The notes beneath the pieces are model-generated. The model made no database searches, was not told the origin of the DNA, and saw only the letters and a program-made list of their open reading frames with translations. Of a stretch of 5,992 nucleotides of DNA, positions 5,409 through 5,992 are shown in pieces. The DNA is from Candidatus Cloacimonadota bacterium (GTDB taxonomy: Bacteria; Cloacimonadota; Cloacimonadia; Cloacimonadales; TCS61), in assembly GCA_023133395.1 (NCBI GenBank), contig JAGLWO010000596.1, forward strand, positions 1-5,992, read 5' to 3'. Positions within the stretch are counted from its first letter, which is position 1. Each line of letters begins with the position of its first letter. Position numbers and translations under genes: made by a program.

Positions 5409-5992
5409 ATGAAAGAACGATTTAATAGAATCTCATTAAATATCTGGGAAATACCAAGAACAGGACAGATGAGAGTTCCCGGACGAATTTACGCTAATGA
5501 AAAAATATTATCATCAATTTATAAAGACAATGCTATTCAGCAGGTTAAGAATGTTGCTTGTTTACCGGGAATTCAGAAATATTCGCTCGCCATGCCGGAT
5601 ATTCATTGGGGATATGGTTTCCCGATCGGTGGGGTGGCAGCAATGGATGCAGAAACAGGGATAATTTCTCCCGGTGGTGTGGGTTATGATATCAATTGCG
5701 GTGTGAGATTTGTCAGGACAAATCTACAGTTCGAGGATATTAGAGATAAATTACCTTCTTTAGTTAATTCGATCTTCCGCGATGTTCCCACAGGTGTAGG
5801 TTCACATAGTGCAATTCCCAGACTTTCTTTTAATGAATTGAAACAGGTTCTGAAAATGGGTGCTAAATGGTCTGTTCAAAAAGGATATGGAAAGGAAGAA
5901 GATCTGGATTCGATCGAAGAATTTGGATGTTTGAAAGAAGCTGACCCCGACAAAGTAAGTCACAGAGCTTTGCAACGCGGTTCAGACCAACC
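5409..5992 (+). CDS. rtcB: RtcB family RNA-splicing ligase (3' end cut by window edge)
   Basis: RtcB joins RNA ends bearing 2',3'-cyclic phosphate or 3'-phosphate to 5'-hydroxyl ends, using GTP and Mn2+, in the cytoplasm; in bacteria it is linked to RNA repair. About 194 of an expected 470-490 residues are visible. The N-terminus is complete: WEIPRTGQMRVPGRIYA (13-29), QQVKNVACLPGI (44-55), MPDIHWGYGFPIGG (62-75) and SPGGVGYDINCGVR (87-100). Asp94 and Cys97 are the first manganese ligands of the family; the remaining histidine ligands and the guanylylated His lie past the right edge. SHRALQRGSDQ near 184-194 precedes the expected GNHF motif. The ATG at 5409 follows AAGG (5399-5402) by 6 nt, and the protein starts as family members do. 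A 53-bp gap with a strong hairpin separates it from the TPR gene, so it may be a separate unit or a read-through gene. Confidence 0.95.
   Translation, partial: MKERFNRISLNIWEIPRTGQMRVPGRIYANEKILSSIYKDNAIQQVKNVACLPGIQKYSLAMPDIHWGYGFPIGGVAAMDAETGIISPGGVGYDINCGVRFVRTNLQFEDIRDKLPSLVNSIFRDVPTGVGSHSAIPRLSFNELKQVLKMGAKWSVQKGYGKEEDLDSIEEFGCLKEADPDKVSHRALQRGSDQ

Overview
This AT-rich window reads as bacterial chromosome. It has compact gene spacing, clear Shine-Dalgarno sites, one GTG start and one 4-bp stop/start overlap. The ALDH4A1-type (not PutA-type) pyrroline-5-carboxylate dehydrogenase, the ALDH7 enzyme, the DUF1858 protein and the lysine-rich proteins suggest an amino-acid-using, possibly anaerobic, member of the FCB group. 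A Cloacimonadota-like bacterium is my best guess, but this is an impression from protein style and is not proven by any marker gene here.

Left part, minus strand (1-3164): an apparent three-gene operon read right to left. It starts with a 75-residue DUF1858 protein (GTG start). After 30 bp comes a full-length L-glutamate gamma-semialdehyde (P5C) dehydrogenase, and after 21 bp an ALDH7-family dehydrogenase that runs off the left edge. The two dehydrogenases would oxidise the semialdehydes that arise from proline/arginine/ornithine (giving glutamate) and from lysine (giving 2-aminoadipate), both with NAD+.

Middle (3165-3364): a 200-bp divergent intergenic region that must hold promoters for both directions. 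It contains a thrice-occurring CTTGAC core (two direct copies of CTTGACCT and one inverted copy) and a perfect minus-strand TTGACA.

Right part, plus strand (3365-5355): nadE (ammonia-dependent NAD synthetase) overlaps by ATGA with an unusual 401-residue cytoplasmic protein. That protein has an eight-cysteine N-terminal cluster, a short segment resembling the toxin-binding domain of MbcA/ParS/Xre antitoxins, an uncharacterised alpha+beta middle and C-terminal TPRs. A perfect nested hairpin (5366-5398) then separates it from the start of rtcB (5409 onward), an RNA ligase gene cut by the right edge.

A common thread is NAD: NAD+-consuming oxidations on one side of the divergent region and NAD+ synthesis on the other. 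The most unusual item is the Cys-cluster/MbcA-like/TPR protein that is translationally coupled to nadE. I see no RNA genes, CRISPR arrays, insertion sequences or phage genes.
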